From contig NZ_CP033069.1 in NCBI RefSeq assembly GCF_003669015.1, positions 4,598,501-4,662,500 on the forward strand: 64,000 nucleotides of DNA. The letters are read 5' to 3'. Numbering within the stretch: the stretch's first letter is position 1; each line of letters begins with the position of its first letter. This document shows, piece after piece, positions 18,722 to 28,486 of the stretch. Position numbers and translations under genes: made by a program. The DNA comes from Acidovorax sp. 1608163. GTDB lineage: Bacteria; Pseudomonadota; Gammaproteobacteria; Burkholderiales; Burkholderiaceae_C. The notes under the pieces were generated by a model, which saw only the letters and a list, made by a program, of their open reading frames with translations, searched no databases and was not told the DNA's origin.

Positions 18722-19330
18722 TTAGCTTAGAGCCATCGCAAATGCCAGCGCCATCATGCAAGCCGCTGTGACCCCATCGAGCACCCGCCACGCCTGGGGC
18801 GAGGCAAACAGCGGGGCCAGCCAGCGGGCGCCAAAGCCAATGGCGGTGAACCACAGGGCACTCGCCAACGCCCCCCCGGTTGCAAAGGCGGCCCGCCCCC
18901 ACATGGGGTAAGGGCTTGCCATGGTGCCCAGCAGCACCACGGTGTCCAGGTACACGTGGGGGTTGAGCCAGGTCAAGGCCAGCAGCGTGAGCACCGTGCT
19001 GCGCAGCGGGTTGCCCGGCCCGCCCGCGGCCACCAGCAACTGACCGGGCCGCAGCGCCCGCGCACCGGCCTGCAAGGCATAGGCCAGCAAGAAGGCCGCA
19101 CCCGCCCAACGCATCCACTGCCCCCACTCGGGCCGCGCCAGCAGCACCCCGCCCATGCCCCACACCCCGGCCTGCAGCAGCACCGCGTCGGACAAAGCGC
19201 ACAGCACCACCACGGGCAGCACATGCTCGCGGCGCAAGCCCTGGCGCAGCACAAACGCGTTTTGCGCGCCAATGGCCATGATCAGCATGGCGGTGGAACT
19301 GAAGCCGTGGACAAAAGCAGTGGTGGTCAT
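18722..19330 (-). CDS. argO: LysE/ArgO-family amino acid exporter
   Basis: The 202-residue protein has about six transmembrane segments and the LysE-family signature MAIGAQNAFVLRQGLRREHVLPVV near the N-terminus, with the conserved LTWLNPHVYLDTVVLLG in the second half. ArgO/LysE proteins export arginine or lysine. The adjacent divergent gene encodes an ArgP-like activator, the classical regulator of argO, which supports the assignment. The start ATG at 19330 (MTTTAFVHGF) is preferred; upstream codons lie in the intergenic control region. Confidence 0.9.
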   Translation of the reverse strand: MTTTAFVHGFSSTAMLIMAIGAQNAFVLRQGLRREHVLPVVVLCALSDAVLLQAGVWGMGGVLLARPEWGQWMRWAGAAFLLAYALQAGARALRPGQLLVAAGGPGNPLRSTVLTLLALTWLNPHVYLDTVVLLGTMASPYPMWGRAAFATGGALASALWFTAIGFGARWLAPLFASPQAWRVLDGVTAACMMALAFAMALS

Positions 19331-19407
19331 GGCGGTGGATTTTCGGCATTGCACACTAGTCACGCCAGCTATACTTTTTAACGATCCGTCAGAATCGCTA
19401 ACCACCC

Positions 19408-20298
19408 ATGCAACTCGACTCCGCCCAGCTCAACGCCTTTGCCACGGTGATCGACGAGGGCAGCTTTGAGCGCGCGGCCGCCGTGCTGCATGTCACGCGC
19501 TCGGCGGTGTCCCAGCGCATCAAACTGCTGGAAGAGCGCGTGGGCCAGGTGCTGGTGCGCCGCGCCACGCCCTGCACCCCCACCGATGCCGGGCAGGCCC
19601 TGTACCGCCACGCCCGCGAGGTGGCCTTGAGCGAGGCCGACGCGCTGGCCACCATTGGCGGCGGCCAGCGCAGCGCCACGCGCCTGGCCATCGGCGTCAA
19701 TGCCGACTCGTTGGCCACCTGGTTCCCGGCCGCGATGGCGCAGGCGGCCGAGGACCAGCCCATCACCTTCGACATCCATGTGGAAGACCAGGACCACTCG
19801 GCCAACCTGCTGCGCGAAGGCCGCGTAATGGCCGCCGTGACCGCCGACCCGCAGCCTGTGCAGGGCTGCAAGGTGCTGCCCCTGGGCACCCTGCGCTACC
19901 GCGCGCTGGCCAGCCCGGCCTTCATGCAGCGGCACTTTGCAACGGGCGTGACGGCCGCCACCCTGGCGCTGGCGCCCATGCTGGTGTTCAACCGCAAAGA
20001 CGCATTGCAAGAGCGCTTTGTGCGCCGCATCACCCGCCGCGCCCTCACACCGCCCGTGCACTGGCTGCCCGAGGCGCATGCCTTCGTCAAAGCCACCGAG
20101 TCCGGTCTGGGCTGGGGCATGACGCCAGACCCCATGGTGGAGAGCCATCTGCGCGCGGGCACGCTGGTCGAGCTGATTCCGGGCAAGCCCGTGGACGTGG
20201 CGCTGTACTGGCAATACTGGCGGCTGAACGTGCAGGCCCTGGCGCACATGACCGCCGCCGTGCAGGCCCAGGCGCGCAGTGCGCTGCCTGCACGCTGA
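19408..20298 (+). CDS. argP: LysR-family activator ArgP
   Basis: The 296-residue LysR regulator has a helix-turn-helix SFERAAAVLHVTRSAVSQRIKLLEERVGQVLVRR. It matches the ArgP/IciA subtype closely (SAVSQRIKLLE followed by LVRR), and the effector domain is of normal length. ArgP activates the arginine/lysine exporter gene in response to basic amino acids. It is divergent from that exporter with a 77-bp spacer that should contain both promoters. Confidence 0.9.
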   Translation: MQLDSAQLNAFATVIDEGSFERAAAVLHVTRSAVSQRIKLLEERVGQVLVRRATPCTPTDAGQALYRHAREVALSEADALATIGGGQRSATRLAIGVNADSLATWFPAAMAQAAEDQPITFDIHVEDQDHSANLLREGRVMAAVTADPQPVQGCKVLPLGTLRYRALASPAFMQRHFATGVTAATLALAPMLVFNRKDALQERFVRRITRRALTPPVHWLPEAHAFVKATESGLGWGMTPDPMVESHLRAGTLVELIPGKPVDVALYWQYWRLNVQALAHMTAAVQAQARSALPAR

Positions 20299-20320
20299 TA
20301 GGTTCAGCCTCCCTGCCGGT

Positions 20321-21151
20321 TCAGGCCGTCAGGTTCTCGTGGTGGTCGGCCTCGCCGCGCTTCCAGTACGCGGCGATGCGCATGCGCTTGGCGTCCACAC
20401 CCGGCTTGGCAGCCAGCACGCCACGCAGCGCAGCCATCTCACTGTGCTCGCCCGCCGCCCAGATGTAGCCAGAGCCTGCGGGCACCGCCAGCGCCTGCGC
20501 AGTCTCTGTCAGCGAATCCACCCAGGCCACGTCCAGCTGCGCCGCCGATGCCAGCGTGCGCTGGTCTTGCGGGTTGCGCAGCTGCACGCGCACCACGGCG
20601 CGGGTGGTGGCAGGCAGCTCGGCCAGGCGGCGGGCCATAGCGGGTAGCGCGGTTTCATCGCCCAGCAGCCAGTGCCAGTCAAACCCCACCGGAATCACAA
20701 GGCTGCCACGCGGCCCCGCAATGCCCGCCCACTGGCCCACCTGCACAGCGGCCGCCCAATCCGATGCAGGCCCGGCATCGTGCAAAGCCACCTCGATATC
20801 GAGCGTGCCCTGCACCGCATCAAAGTGGGCCGGGGTGTAGTCGCGCAGCACCGGGCGCGGCCCGGTGAACTGGGGCCGCCCATCCACCAGCTCGGGCAGG
20901 CTGGCGCGCTCTTGCCCCGGCACGGGCAGGATGAGCTTCACATGGTCGTCAAACCCGGCGCTAGCAAAGCCGGCCAGATCGGGGCCTGCCAGCGTCAGCC
21001 GCACAAAGCCGGGGCTGATTTGCGTGCGGCGCACCACCTGCACATGCCGCCCCTTGAGAGGGTGGCGCACACGCTGCACGGCCAAAGGGTCGGCCACATT
21101 GGCGGTGGCCGCGGGGGGAGAAGTCACAGAGGGATCAGAATGCTGGGTCAC
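20321..21151 (-). CDS. Siderophore-interacting protein (FAD-dependent ferric reductase)
   Basis: The 276-residue protein has the SIP/ViuB architecture. An FAD-binding barrel contains RPVLRDYTPAHF (the RxYT flavin motif), followed by GPRGSLVIP and an NAD(P)H-binding half with WHWLLGDETALPAMARRL and YIWAAGEHSEM. Family members release iron from ferric siderophores in the cytoplasm. It is divergent from a MarR regulator across an extended palindrome that overlaps its promoter region, so MarR control rather than simple Fur control is likely. Confidence 0.9.
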   Translation of the reverse strand: MTQHSDPSVTSPPAATANVADPLAVQRVRHPLKGRHVQVVRRTQISPGFVRLTLAGPDLAGFASAGFDDHVKLILPVPGQERASLPELVDGRPQFTGPRPVLRDYTPAHFDAVQGTLDIEVALHDAGPASDWAAAVQVGQWAGIAGPRGSLVIPVGFDWHWLLGDETALPAMARRLAELPATTRAVVRVQLRNPQDQRTLASAAQLDVAWVDSLTETAQALAVPAGSGYIWAAGEHSEMAALRGVLAAKPGVDAKRMRIAAYWKRGEADHHENLTA

Positions 21152-21160
21152 GATTTAAAA

Positions 21161-21211
21161 TTGTTGATTAAGTCAACCAAATATCATGTATTTGGTTGAC
21201 TTTGTCAACAA
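21161..21211. promoter_or_regulatory. Extended palindromic operator between SIP and MarR genes
   Basis: Perfect 13-bp arms AAGTCAACCAAAT / ATTTGGTTGACTT (21170-21182 and 21190-21202) around the spacer ATCATGT. They are bracketed by outer arms TTGTTGA (21161) and TCAACAA (21205). This is a near-continuous dyad of about 50 bp directly at both start sites, the classic form of a MarR-type autoregulatory operator. Confidence 0.85.
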
Positions 21212-21218
21212 CAAAGCC

Positions 21219-21653
21219 ATGTCCACGAACCGCCCCGCCCAGATTTTTGAAGCCATGCACGACCTGGTGCATGTGTACCGCGCCCGCATGATGGAGGGGG
21301 TGGCATCCATCCACCCTGAGCTGACGCACAACGAGGTGCGCGCCCTCATGTTCGTGGGGCGCCACCCCGGCGCCACGCAAAAAGAACTGGTGCAACACGC
21401 CAGCGCCGACAAGGCCCAGATCGCCCGCCTGGTGGCCCTGCTGCTGGACAAAGGCTGGCTGCAATGTGCCCCGCACGAGCACGACAAACGCAGCCGCTGC
21501 CTGCACCTGAGCCCCCAGGGTCAAGCCCTGTTCAACGCCGTGCGCCAGGCCCGCAGCACCCTGGCCGCCGACCTGCTCCAGCCCGTGCCCGCTGCATCGC
21601 AAGCCCAGTTGCTGGACTTGTTGGAGCAGTTGCGGGGGCAGTTAGGGCGCTAG
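21219..21653 (+). CDS. MarR-family transcriptional regulator
   Basis: The 144-residue protein has a winged-helix core with LTHNEVRALMFVGRHPGATQKELVQHASADKAQIARLV and the wing LQCAPHEHDKRSRCLHLSPQG. An upstream ATG (21186) lies inside the operator palindrome, so the ATG at 21219 is taken as the start. It probably represses itself and the divergent siderophore-reductase gene. The inducer is not evident; iron-siderophore or redox ligands are guesses. Confidence 0.9.
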   Translation: MSTNRPAQIFEAMHDLVHVYRARMMEGVASIHPELTHNEVRALMFVGRHPGATQKELVQHASADKAQIARLVALLLDKGWLQCAPHEHDKRSRCLHLSPQGQALFNAVRQARSTLAADLLQPVPAASQAQLLDLLEQLRGQLGR

Positions 21654-21719
21654 CCTGTTGGGTCTTGTGACGCCTTATACGGATTCGCGTTCAGCCCATC
21701 AGAACCCAAAGAACCCAAA

Positions 21720-21779
21720 CCGTTTGGGCTGAGCTTGTCGAAGCCTTGCGCAGCGCTTCGACAAGCTCAGCGTGAACGG
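21720..21779. repeat. REP-like inverted repeat, copy 2 (near-perfect)
   Basis: The left arm GGGCTGAGCTTGTCGAAG and right arm CTTCGACAAGCTCAGC flank the loop CCTTGCGCAGCG. It forms a long hairpin between the convergent MarR and ABC-exporter genes and may serve as terminator. Confidence 0.8.
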
Positions 21780-21806
21780 TTTCGTATTTTTGAGTGCATG
21801 CGGGCC

Positions 21807-23653
<1,847 letters not shown>

Positions 23654-23730
23654 AGGCAAGGGTCTCCAGAGGCCGCCATGGTAGTGGGGGACGCGCGCCG
23701 GCGCCCGCACGGCGACATTGGCCCCAAGGC

Positions 23731-23779
23731 ATTTTTGCTATTAATTTCATAGCTTTTGGCGCTTATCGCACGGGCGCTT
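23731..23779. repeat. Degenerate copy of the intergenic repeat family
   Basis: TTTTTGCTATTAATTTCATAGCTTTTGGCGCTTATCG keeps the ATAGC and GCGCTTAT blocks of the family but has lost the palindromic core. It lies upstream of the ABC exporter. Confidence 0.45.
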
Positions 23780-23871
23780 CAATCCATTTCCTCACAAAAT
23801 ACTGCGCCAACCGCACCCGCGCATCGCCCCAGGACATAGGGCCACAGGTGGGCAAAACGTCTTCACCAAAC

Positions 23872-23896
23872 GATAATCGCCAATCATTCTCATTTA
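23872..23896. promoter_or_regulatory. Putative Fur box upstream of the DUF3649-PepSY-DUF3325 operon
   Basis: GATAATCGCCAATCATTCTC resembles overlapping Fur hexamers (GATAAT / ATTCTC) and ends about 20 bp before the first gene of an iron-uptake-associated trio. The match is approximate. Confidence 0.6.
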
Positions 23897-23914
23897 TTTT
23901 CATCCACCCACACC

Positions 23915-24217
23915 ATGAGCACCGGAACCCTCTCCACCCCTCGCAGGCATGTGCTGCTGCGCATTGCGGCCGCCGTGCTGGGGGGCTACGCCTTTTGCTG
24001 GGGCTTTGTGGCGCTCAGCATGGCCGGCCTGTTTGCGCTGGGCATGTCGTTCCACGACGCAGAACACCTGTGCGCCATGTTGGCCTTTTTGCTGTACGTG
24101 ACGGTGTTTTGCTGGGCCTTTGCGGCCCGCAGCCTGGCGCGGGTGTGGGCGGTGCTGGCGGGCGGCGCAGCGCTGATGGCGGGCGCGGCCTCGCTTTTGC
24201 AGACCACGCTGGTCTGA
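23915..24217 (+). CDS. DUF3649 domain small membrane protein
   Basis: The 100-residue protein has three predicted transmembrane helices (VLLRIAAAVLGGYAFCWGFVALS, LCAMLAFLLYVTVFCWAFA, VWAVLAGGAALMAGAASLL). This matches the iron-uptake-associated DUF3649 family, usually encoded beside TonB-dependent siderophore receptors and PepSY proteins. It leads a three-gene operon; the next gene starts 14 bp later. Function unknown, presumably an accessory of siderophore-iron uptake or reduction at the inner membrane. Confidence 0.85.
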   Translation: MSTGTLSTPRRHVLLRIAAAVLGGYAFCWGFVALSMAGLFALGMSFHDAEHLCAMLAFLLYVTVFCWAFAARSLARVWAVLAGGAALMAGAASLLQTTLV

Positions 24218-24231
24218 GACGGGAGATCACG

Positions 24232-25932
24232 ATGTTTCAAAACGCTCGCCAGGCGCTGACCTGGCTGCACACCTGGTTCGGGCTGGCGCTCGGGTTTGTG
24301 TTGATGGTGGTGTTCTTCTTCGGGGCACTGTCGGTGTTCGACCGCGAGATCGACCGCTGGGCGATTCCGCAGTCGCGCTTTGCGCCGCAGCCCATGCCCT
24401 CGTTTGACAAGGTGCTGCGCCCGGTGTTTGACAGCATGCAGCCAACGCCCGAGAGCGTGGAAGCCCTGCGCACCAAAACCGGCCTGCCCATGCCCGAGCG
24501 GTTTGAGACCATCCAGCGCCTGGGCGCCTACACCACCCACCGCGACCCGGTGCTGGGCGTGTTTGCAGGCTTTGAGCTGCCCGGCTCCAAGGACCACGAC
24601 GACGTGGCCTGGGGCAACCGCACCATCGACCCACGCACCGGCGCAGCGCTGCCAGACGACCGGCTCAAGGTGGGCAGCCAGTTCTTCTACCCGCTGCACT
24701 ACAGCCTGAACTTCCACTGGAAGGACCTGGGCACCTGGATCGTGGGCTTTGCGGCGCTGATGATGCTGGTGGCGCTGGTCAGCGGCGTGGTCATGCACCG
24801 CAAGTTCTTCCGCGAGTTTTTCACCTTCCGCCCCACCAAAAGCACGCAACGCAGCGCGCTGGATCTGCACAACATGACAGGCGTGCTGGCACTGCCGTTC
24901 CACTTCTTCTTTGCCTTCACGGGGCTGGTGATTTTTGCGGGCATCTACTTCCCGGTGGCGCACACGCAGCTCAACCCGCTGCACGAGTTGCACGAAAAGC
25001 TCGAAGCCGCCGAGACCGGCCTGCCGCACGAACGCTCAGGCGTGGCTGCGCCGCTGGCCTCGGTCGATGCGATGGTGGCCGAGGCCCAGCGCCGCTGGGC
25101 CGCGCAGGGCATGGCGGGCGACGTGGGCTTTTTGGCGCTGCAGCACGTGGGCGACGCCAATGGCTACGTGAGCGTGTACCGCGCGGGCACCGACCGCATT
25201 GCGCTGGTGGGCAACGGCATCCACTTCAAGGCCAGCACGGGCGCGCTGCTGCGCGAAGACCCGCCGCACAGTGCCGTCAACAGCGTCAACGAGTTCCTCA
25301 CCGGGCTGCACCTGCAGCACTTCAGGCACTGGCTGCTGCGCTGGATGTATGTGCTGGGCGGGCTGATGGGCTGCGTGTGCATTGCCACAGGCTTTGTGTT
25401 CTTTGTAGAAAAGCGCAAGAAGCAACACGCCAAGCAAAGCAGCCAGGGCGCACGCGCGGTGGACGCGCTGGCCACCACCACCGTCACGGGCATGGTGCTG
25501 GCCGCGCTGGGCATTTTGATTGCCAACCGATTGCTGCCTGACGCCCTGCCCGCTGGCTGGCCCAACCGCGGCAGTCTGGAGCAATACGCCTTCTGGGCCA
25601 CCTGGGCGCTGGCGCTGGGCCACGCTTTCTGGCGCAGCGCGCCGGTGGCGCAGGGCCGCATGTCACCCGCATGGCGCGAGCAGTGCTGGGCCATTGCCGC
25701 ACTGGCCGTGTGCGCCGTGGTGCTGAACTGGGTGACCACCGGCGACCACCTCATCAAGACGCTGAGCGCAGGCTACTGGCCCGTGGCAGGTGTGGACTTG
25801 TTCATATTGACCGGCGCCGCCGTGGCCTTGCTGGCGGCGCGCAAGCTCACCCAGCGTGCGCAAGGCGCCCCGGCCACCCCGGCCCGGGCGACCCACCCGC
25901 GCACCAACCCCACGGAGACCGCACATGCCTGA
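24232..25932 (+). CDS. PepSY-associated transmembrane protein (iron-uptake linked)
   Basis: The 566-residue protein has an N-terminal helix (WLHTWFGLALGFVLMVVFFFGALSVFD) and further helices around residues 165, 220, 370 and 430-530. It carries the PepSY-TM hallmarks LHYSLNFHWKDLGTWIVGFAALMM and TGLHLQHFRHWLLRWMYVLGG with conserved His residues. Members of this family sit in siderophore-uptake operons and are thought to act as inner-membrane ferric-siderophore reductases. The ATG at 24232 follows GGGAG. It overlaps the next gene by 8 bp, indicating coupling. Confidence 0.9.
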   Translation: MFQNARQALTWLHTWFGLALGFVLMVVFFFGALSVFDREIDRWAIPQSRFAPQPMPSFDKVLRPVFDSMQPTPESVEALRTKTGLPMPERFETIQRLGAYTTHRDPVLGVFAGFELPGSKDHDDVAWGNRTIDPRTGAALPDDRLKVGSQFFYPLHYSLNFHWKDLGTWIVGFAALMMLVALVSGVVMHRKFFREFFTFRPTKSTQRSALDLHNMTGVLALPFHFFFAFTGLVIFAGIYFPVAHTQLNPLHELHEKLEAAETGLPHERSGVAAPLASVDAMVAEAQRRWAAQGMAGDVGFLALQHVGDANGYVSVYRAGTDRIALVGNGIHFKASTGALLREDPPHSAVNSVNEFLTGLHLQHFRHWLLRWMYVLGGLMGCVCIATGFVFFVEKRKKQHAKQSSQGARAVDALATTTVTGMVLAALGILIANRLLPDALPAGWPNRGSLEQYAFWATWALALGHAFWRSAPVAQGRMSPAWREQCWAIAALAVCAVVLNWVTTGDHLIKTLSAGYWPVAGVDLFILTGAAVALLAARKLTQRAQGAPATPARATHPRTNPTETAHA

Positions 25933-26239
25933 TGCAGTGATGCTTGCCGCGGCCCTGGCCGCCAGTGTGCTGGGCATGGCCTGGCTGGCCCTGGCCATGG
26001 AGACGCATTGGGAGCAGGTGCGCGGCACCGCCCCCCTGCCCGCCCGCACGGTGCGCGCCCTGCGCCTGCTGGGCGCCGCAGGCCTGGGCGCCTCGCTGGC
26101 GCTGTGCCTGGCGGTGGACCATGCCTCCATGGCCGCGCTGGTGTGGGTGATGGGCCTGGCCGCCAGCGCGCTGGCCGTGGCCTTTGCCCTGAGCTGGCGC
26201 CCGCGCTGGCTGGCAGTGCTGATGCCCTGGGTGCGCTGA
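25925..26239 (+). CDS. DUF3325 domain small membrane protein
   Basis: The 104-residue protein has three hydrophobic segments and the family-typical ALAMETHWEQV after the first helix. It overlaps the PepSY gene and completes the DUF3649-PepSY-DUF3325 unit, which recurs next to TonB-dependent siderophore receptors in proteobacteria. No receptor gene is present in this window. Role unknown beyond association with iron acquisition. Confidence 0.85.
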   Translation: MPDAVMLAAALAASVLGMAWLALAMETHWEQVRGTAPLPARTVRALRLLGAAGLGASLALCLAVDHASMAALVWVMGLAASALAVAFALSWRPRWLAVLMPWVR

Positions 26240-26267
26240 GCCCCTGGTGATCCATCCGCTCTTGGCT

Positions 26268-26333
26268 TTAAGTGTTTTATGCCTCTAGCGCTTGATGAAT
26301 AAGCGCTAGCAGCTATACATTCAATAGCAAATC
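26268..26333. repeat. Comamonadaceae-type intergenic palindrome, copy C (best preserved)
   Basis: CTAGCGCTT-GATGAAT-AAGCGCTAG is a perfect inverted repeat, followed by CAGCTATACATTCAATAGCAAATCA. It lies between convergent genes. Confidence 0.85.
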
Positions 26334-26347
26334 ACAGATTTCGCCCG

Positions 26348-27148
26348 TCACTTGCCCTGCAACACCCGCACCGCTTCGGGCAGCGAATCCACCTGAGGCA
26401 TGAAATGGTCGATGGTGGCGCCCAGCAGCACAGCGCACAGCAGCGCACCCAGCAGAGGCTTCCAGGTCAGGCGCACGGCTGCGGTAATCCAGCCTTCGCG
26501 CTCCACCCGGGTGGCCACCCGCGCGGCGGCCACTGAAAAGGCCAGTTCCACCGCCACGGCCAGCAACACATTCCAGCCGAAAAACAGCATGGCCAGCGCC
26601 CCCGCACCTGCCAGCACGGCGGCGCCAATCAGGAAGATGGCCACCACCGGGATGACCACCACCGCGCCTTCATCGGCGCTGCCCAGGCCGTCCAGCGCAT
26701 CCCCAGCCCACTCGCCCAGGCCTTTGCCAGCATCGGCGGCATCGCCCAGGCTGGGCGCTTCGGGCATGCGTGGGCCGCTACTGCGCGGCACGGCACGCGC
26801 CAGGTCGGCAACGTCCAGCGCCACATCCAGGGCGTCCACCCCGTCCACGTCGGCGCCCTCTTCCTCATCGTCCAGCAGCCGGGCGGCCCACCAGCGCAGC
26901 ACCAGCAAGTAAATGCCATACCCCACCGTGAGCGTGATGGCGTAGCGCACCGACAGCATGTGCACGCCCGCCAGCTTCTGCACCCAGGCCGCCAGCAGCA
27001 TGCCCAGCAGGGTCAGGGTGCCGATGCACAGGCCATGCCAGCGCAGGCTGTGGCGTTGCTCCAGGTCATGGGCGACATCGCGTGCGGACAGGCGCACCGA
27101 GGTCCAGCGGCGGCGTGAGGCGCGGTGAGTGGGGCGCTGGGTGGTCAT
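26348..27148 (-). CDS. Membrane protein of unknown function
   Basis: The 266-residue protein has hydrophobic segments near residues 38-55 (GLCIGTLTLLGMLLAAWV), 67-86, 167-190 and 192-215, and a last one before the C-terminus (LLGALLCAVLLGATIDHF). They are separated by an acidic, Asp/Glu-rich loop (DDEEEGADVDGVDALDVALDVADLA). No catalytic motif is seen. It precedes alr on the same strand but is separated by about 95 bp, so linkage is uncertain. The family is not recognised. Confidence 0.75.
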   Translation of the reverse strand: MTTQRPTHRASRRRWTSVRLSARDVAHDLEQRHSLRWHGLCIGTLTLLGMLLAAWVQKLAGVHMLSVRYAITLTVGYGIYLLVLRWWAARLLDDEEEGADVDGVDALDVALDVADLARAVPRSSGPRMPEAPSLGDAADAGKGLGEWAGDALDGLGSADEGAVVVIPVVAIFLIGAAVLAGAGALAMLFFGWNVLLAVAVELAFSVAAARVATRVEREGWITAAVRLTWKPLLGALLCAVLLGATIDHFMPQVDSLPEAVRVLQGK

Positions 27149-27243
27149 GGGGCCGCACTATAAGGGGCTGGCCGCGCAAGCCCAAGGGGCAAAGTGCCAC
27201 CCCCTCCCGGGGGCTTGGCGGCGCGGCGTTGTGGCGCTCTGCC

Positions 27244-28350
27244 TCAGTCCGCCACCACCGGCACCCGCTGCGCCAGCGCGGTCAGCAGCTCCCAGCTCAC
27301 GGTGCCTGCGGCGCGGGCCACTTCGTCGACGGGCAGCACCTCGCCATTGCTGGCGCGGCCCCACAGCGTGACCTCGCTGCCCAAGCCCACAGGCACACCG
27401 GCCTGCTGCAGGGGGGTCAGGTCCACGGTGACCATGTCCATGCTCACACGGCCCACCAGGCGGGTGCGCACGCCGTTGACCAGCACGGGCGTGCCGGTGT
27501 CGCAGTGGCGGGGGTAGCCGTCGGCATAGCCGCAGGCGGCCACGCCGATGGTGAGCGGCCCCTCGGCCGTGAAGCGCGAGCCGTAGCCCACGGTGTCGCC
27601 CGCCTGCAGCTGCTGGGTGGCCAGCAGGCGGGTGGACAGCGTCATGGTGGGCTGCAGGCCCCAGTGGGCAGAGGTGTTTTCAGGGTGGTCGGGCGCGCTG
27701 CCGTACACCACGATGCCCGCGCGCACCCAGTCGGCCCGCACCCCGGCATCGGTGGCGTGGCGCAGGATGGCGGCGCTGTTGCTCAGGCTGCGCTCGCCGG
27801 GCAGGTCTTGCGTGGCGGTGTTGAAGGCGGCCATCTGGTGGGCGATGCCGCGCGGGCCGTCGGCGTCGCTGAAGTGGGTCATGTACGAGATTTCATCCAC
27901 CTGCGGCAGCGCATTCAGCCGCGCCCAGGCGGCGCGGTAGCGGGCAGGTGTGAAGCCCAGGCGGTTCATGCCCGAATTCATCTTGAGGAACACGCGGTGC
28001 GGCACCTGCGTCTTGTGGGCGGCCAGCCAGTCGATCTGCTCGTCGCAGTGCACGGCATGCCACAGGCCCAGGCGCGAGCAGATCTCCAGGTCGCGCGGCT
28101 CGAACACACCTTCGAGCAGCAGGATGGGGCCACGCCAGCCCAGGGCGCGCACGCGCTCGGCCTCGGCCAGGTCCAGCAGGGCAAAGCCATCGGCGCCACG
28201 CAGCCCCTCAAACGCACGCTCGATGCCGTGGCCATAGGCGTTGGCCTTGACCACGGCCCAGACATTGGCGTCTGGCACGGCCTGGCGCACGCGCTGAAGG
28301 TTGTGTTGCAAAGCGGCGGTGTGGATGTGGGCTTGTATGGGGCGTGGCAT
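27244..28350 (-). CDS. alr: Alanine racemase
   Basis: The 368-residue enzyme is a fold-type III PLP TIM barrel. The PLP-binding lysine is K35 in [10 protein letters not shown], and the catalytic tyrosine lies in the C-terminal region. Also visible are [13 protein letters not shown] and the C-terminal [11 protein letters not shown] with [15 protein letters not shown]. It interconverts L- and D-alanine for peptidoglycan. The ATG at 28350 ([10 protein letters not shown]) gives the normal N-terminus. It is divergent from lplT; the two flank a common spacer. Confidence 0.95.
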   Translation of the reverse strand: MPRPIQAHIHTAALQHNLQRVRQAVPDANVWAVVKANAYGHGIERAFEGLRGADGFALLDLAEAERVRALGWRGPILLLEGVFEPRDLEICSRLGLWHAVHCDEQIDWLAAHKTQVPHRVFLKMNSGMNRLGFTPARYRAAWARLNALPQVDEISYMTHFSDADGPRGIAHQMAAFNTATQDLPGERSLSNSAAILRHATDAGVRADWVRAGIVVYGSAPDHPENTSAHWGLQPTMTLSTRLLATQQLQAGDTVGYGSRFTAEGPLTIGVAACGYADGYPRHCDTGTPVLVNGVRTRLVGRVSMDMVTVDLTPLQQAGVPVGLGSEVTLWGRASNGEVLPVDEVARAAGTVSWELLTALAQRVPVVAD

Positions 28351-28486
28351 GGGGTTTAACCGGGTGATCAGCCCCAGATTCTGGCACTGCCACCGTTTAT
28401 CCGCGTGATATAACCGCCGGTCACTTGCCACGGTTTTCCACATTTAACAGGGCATCAGCCCAGCTGATGCCCGCACAAGCCCATCG

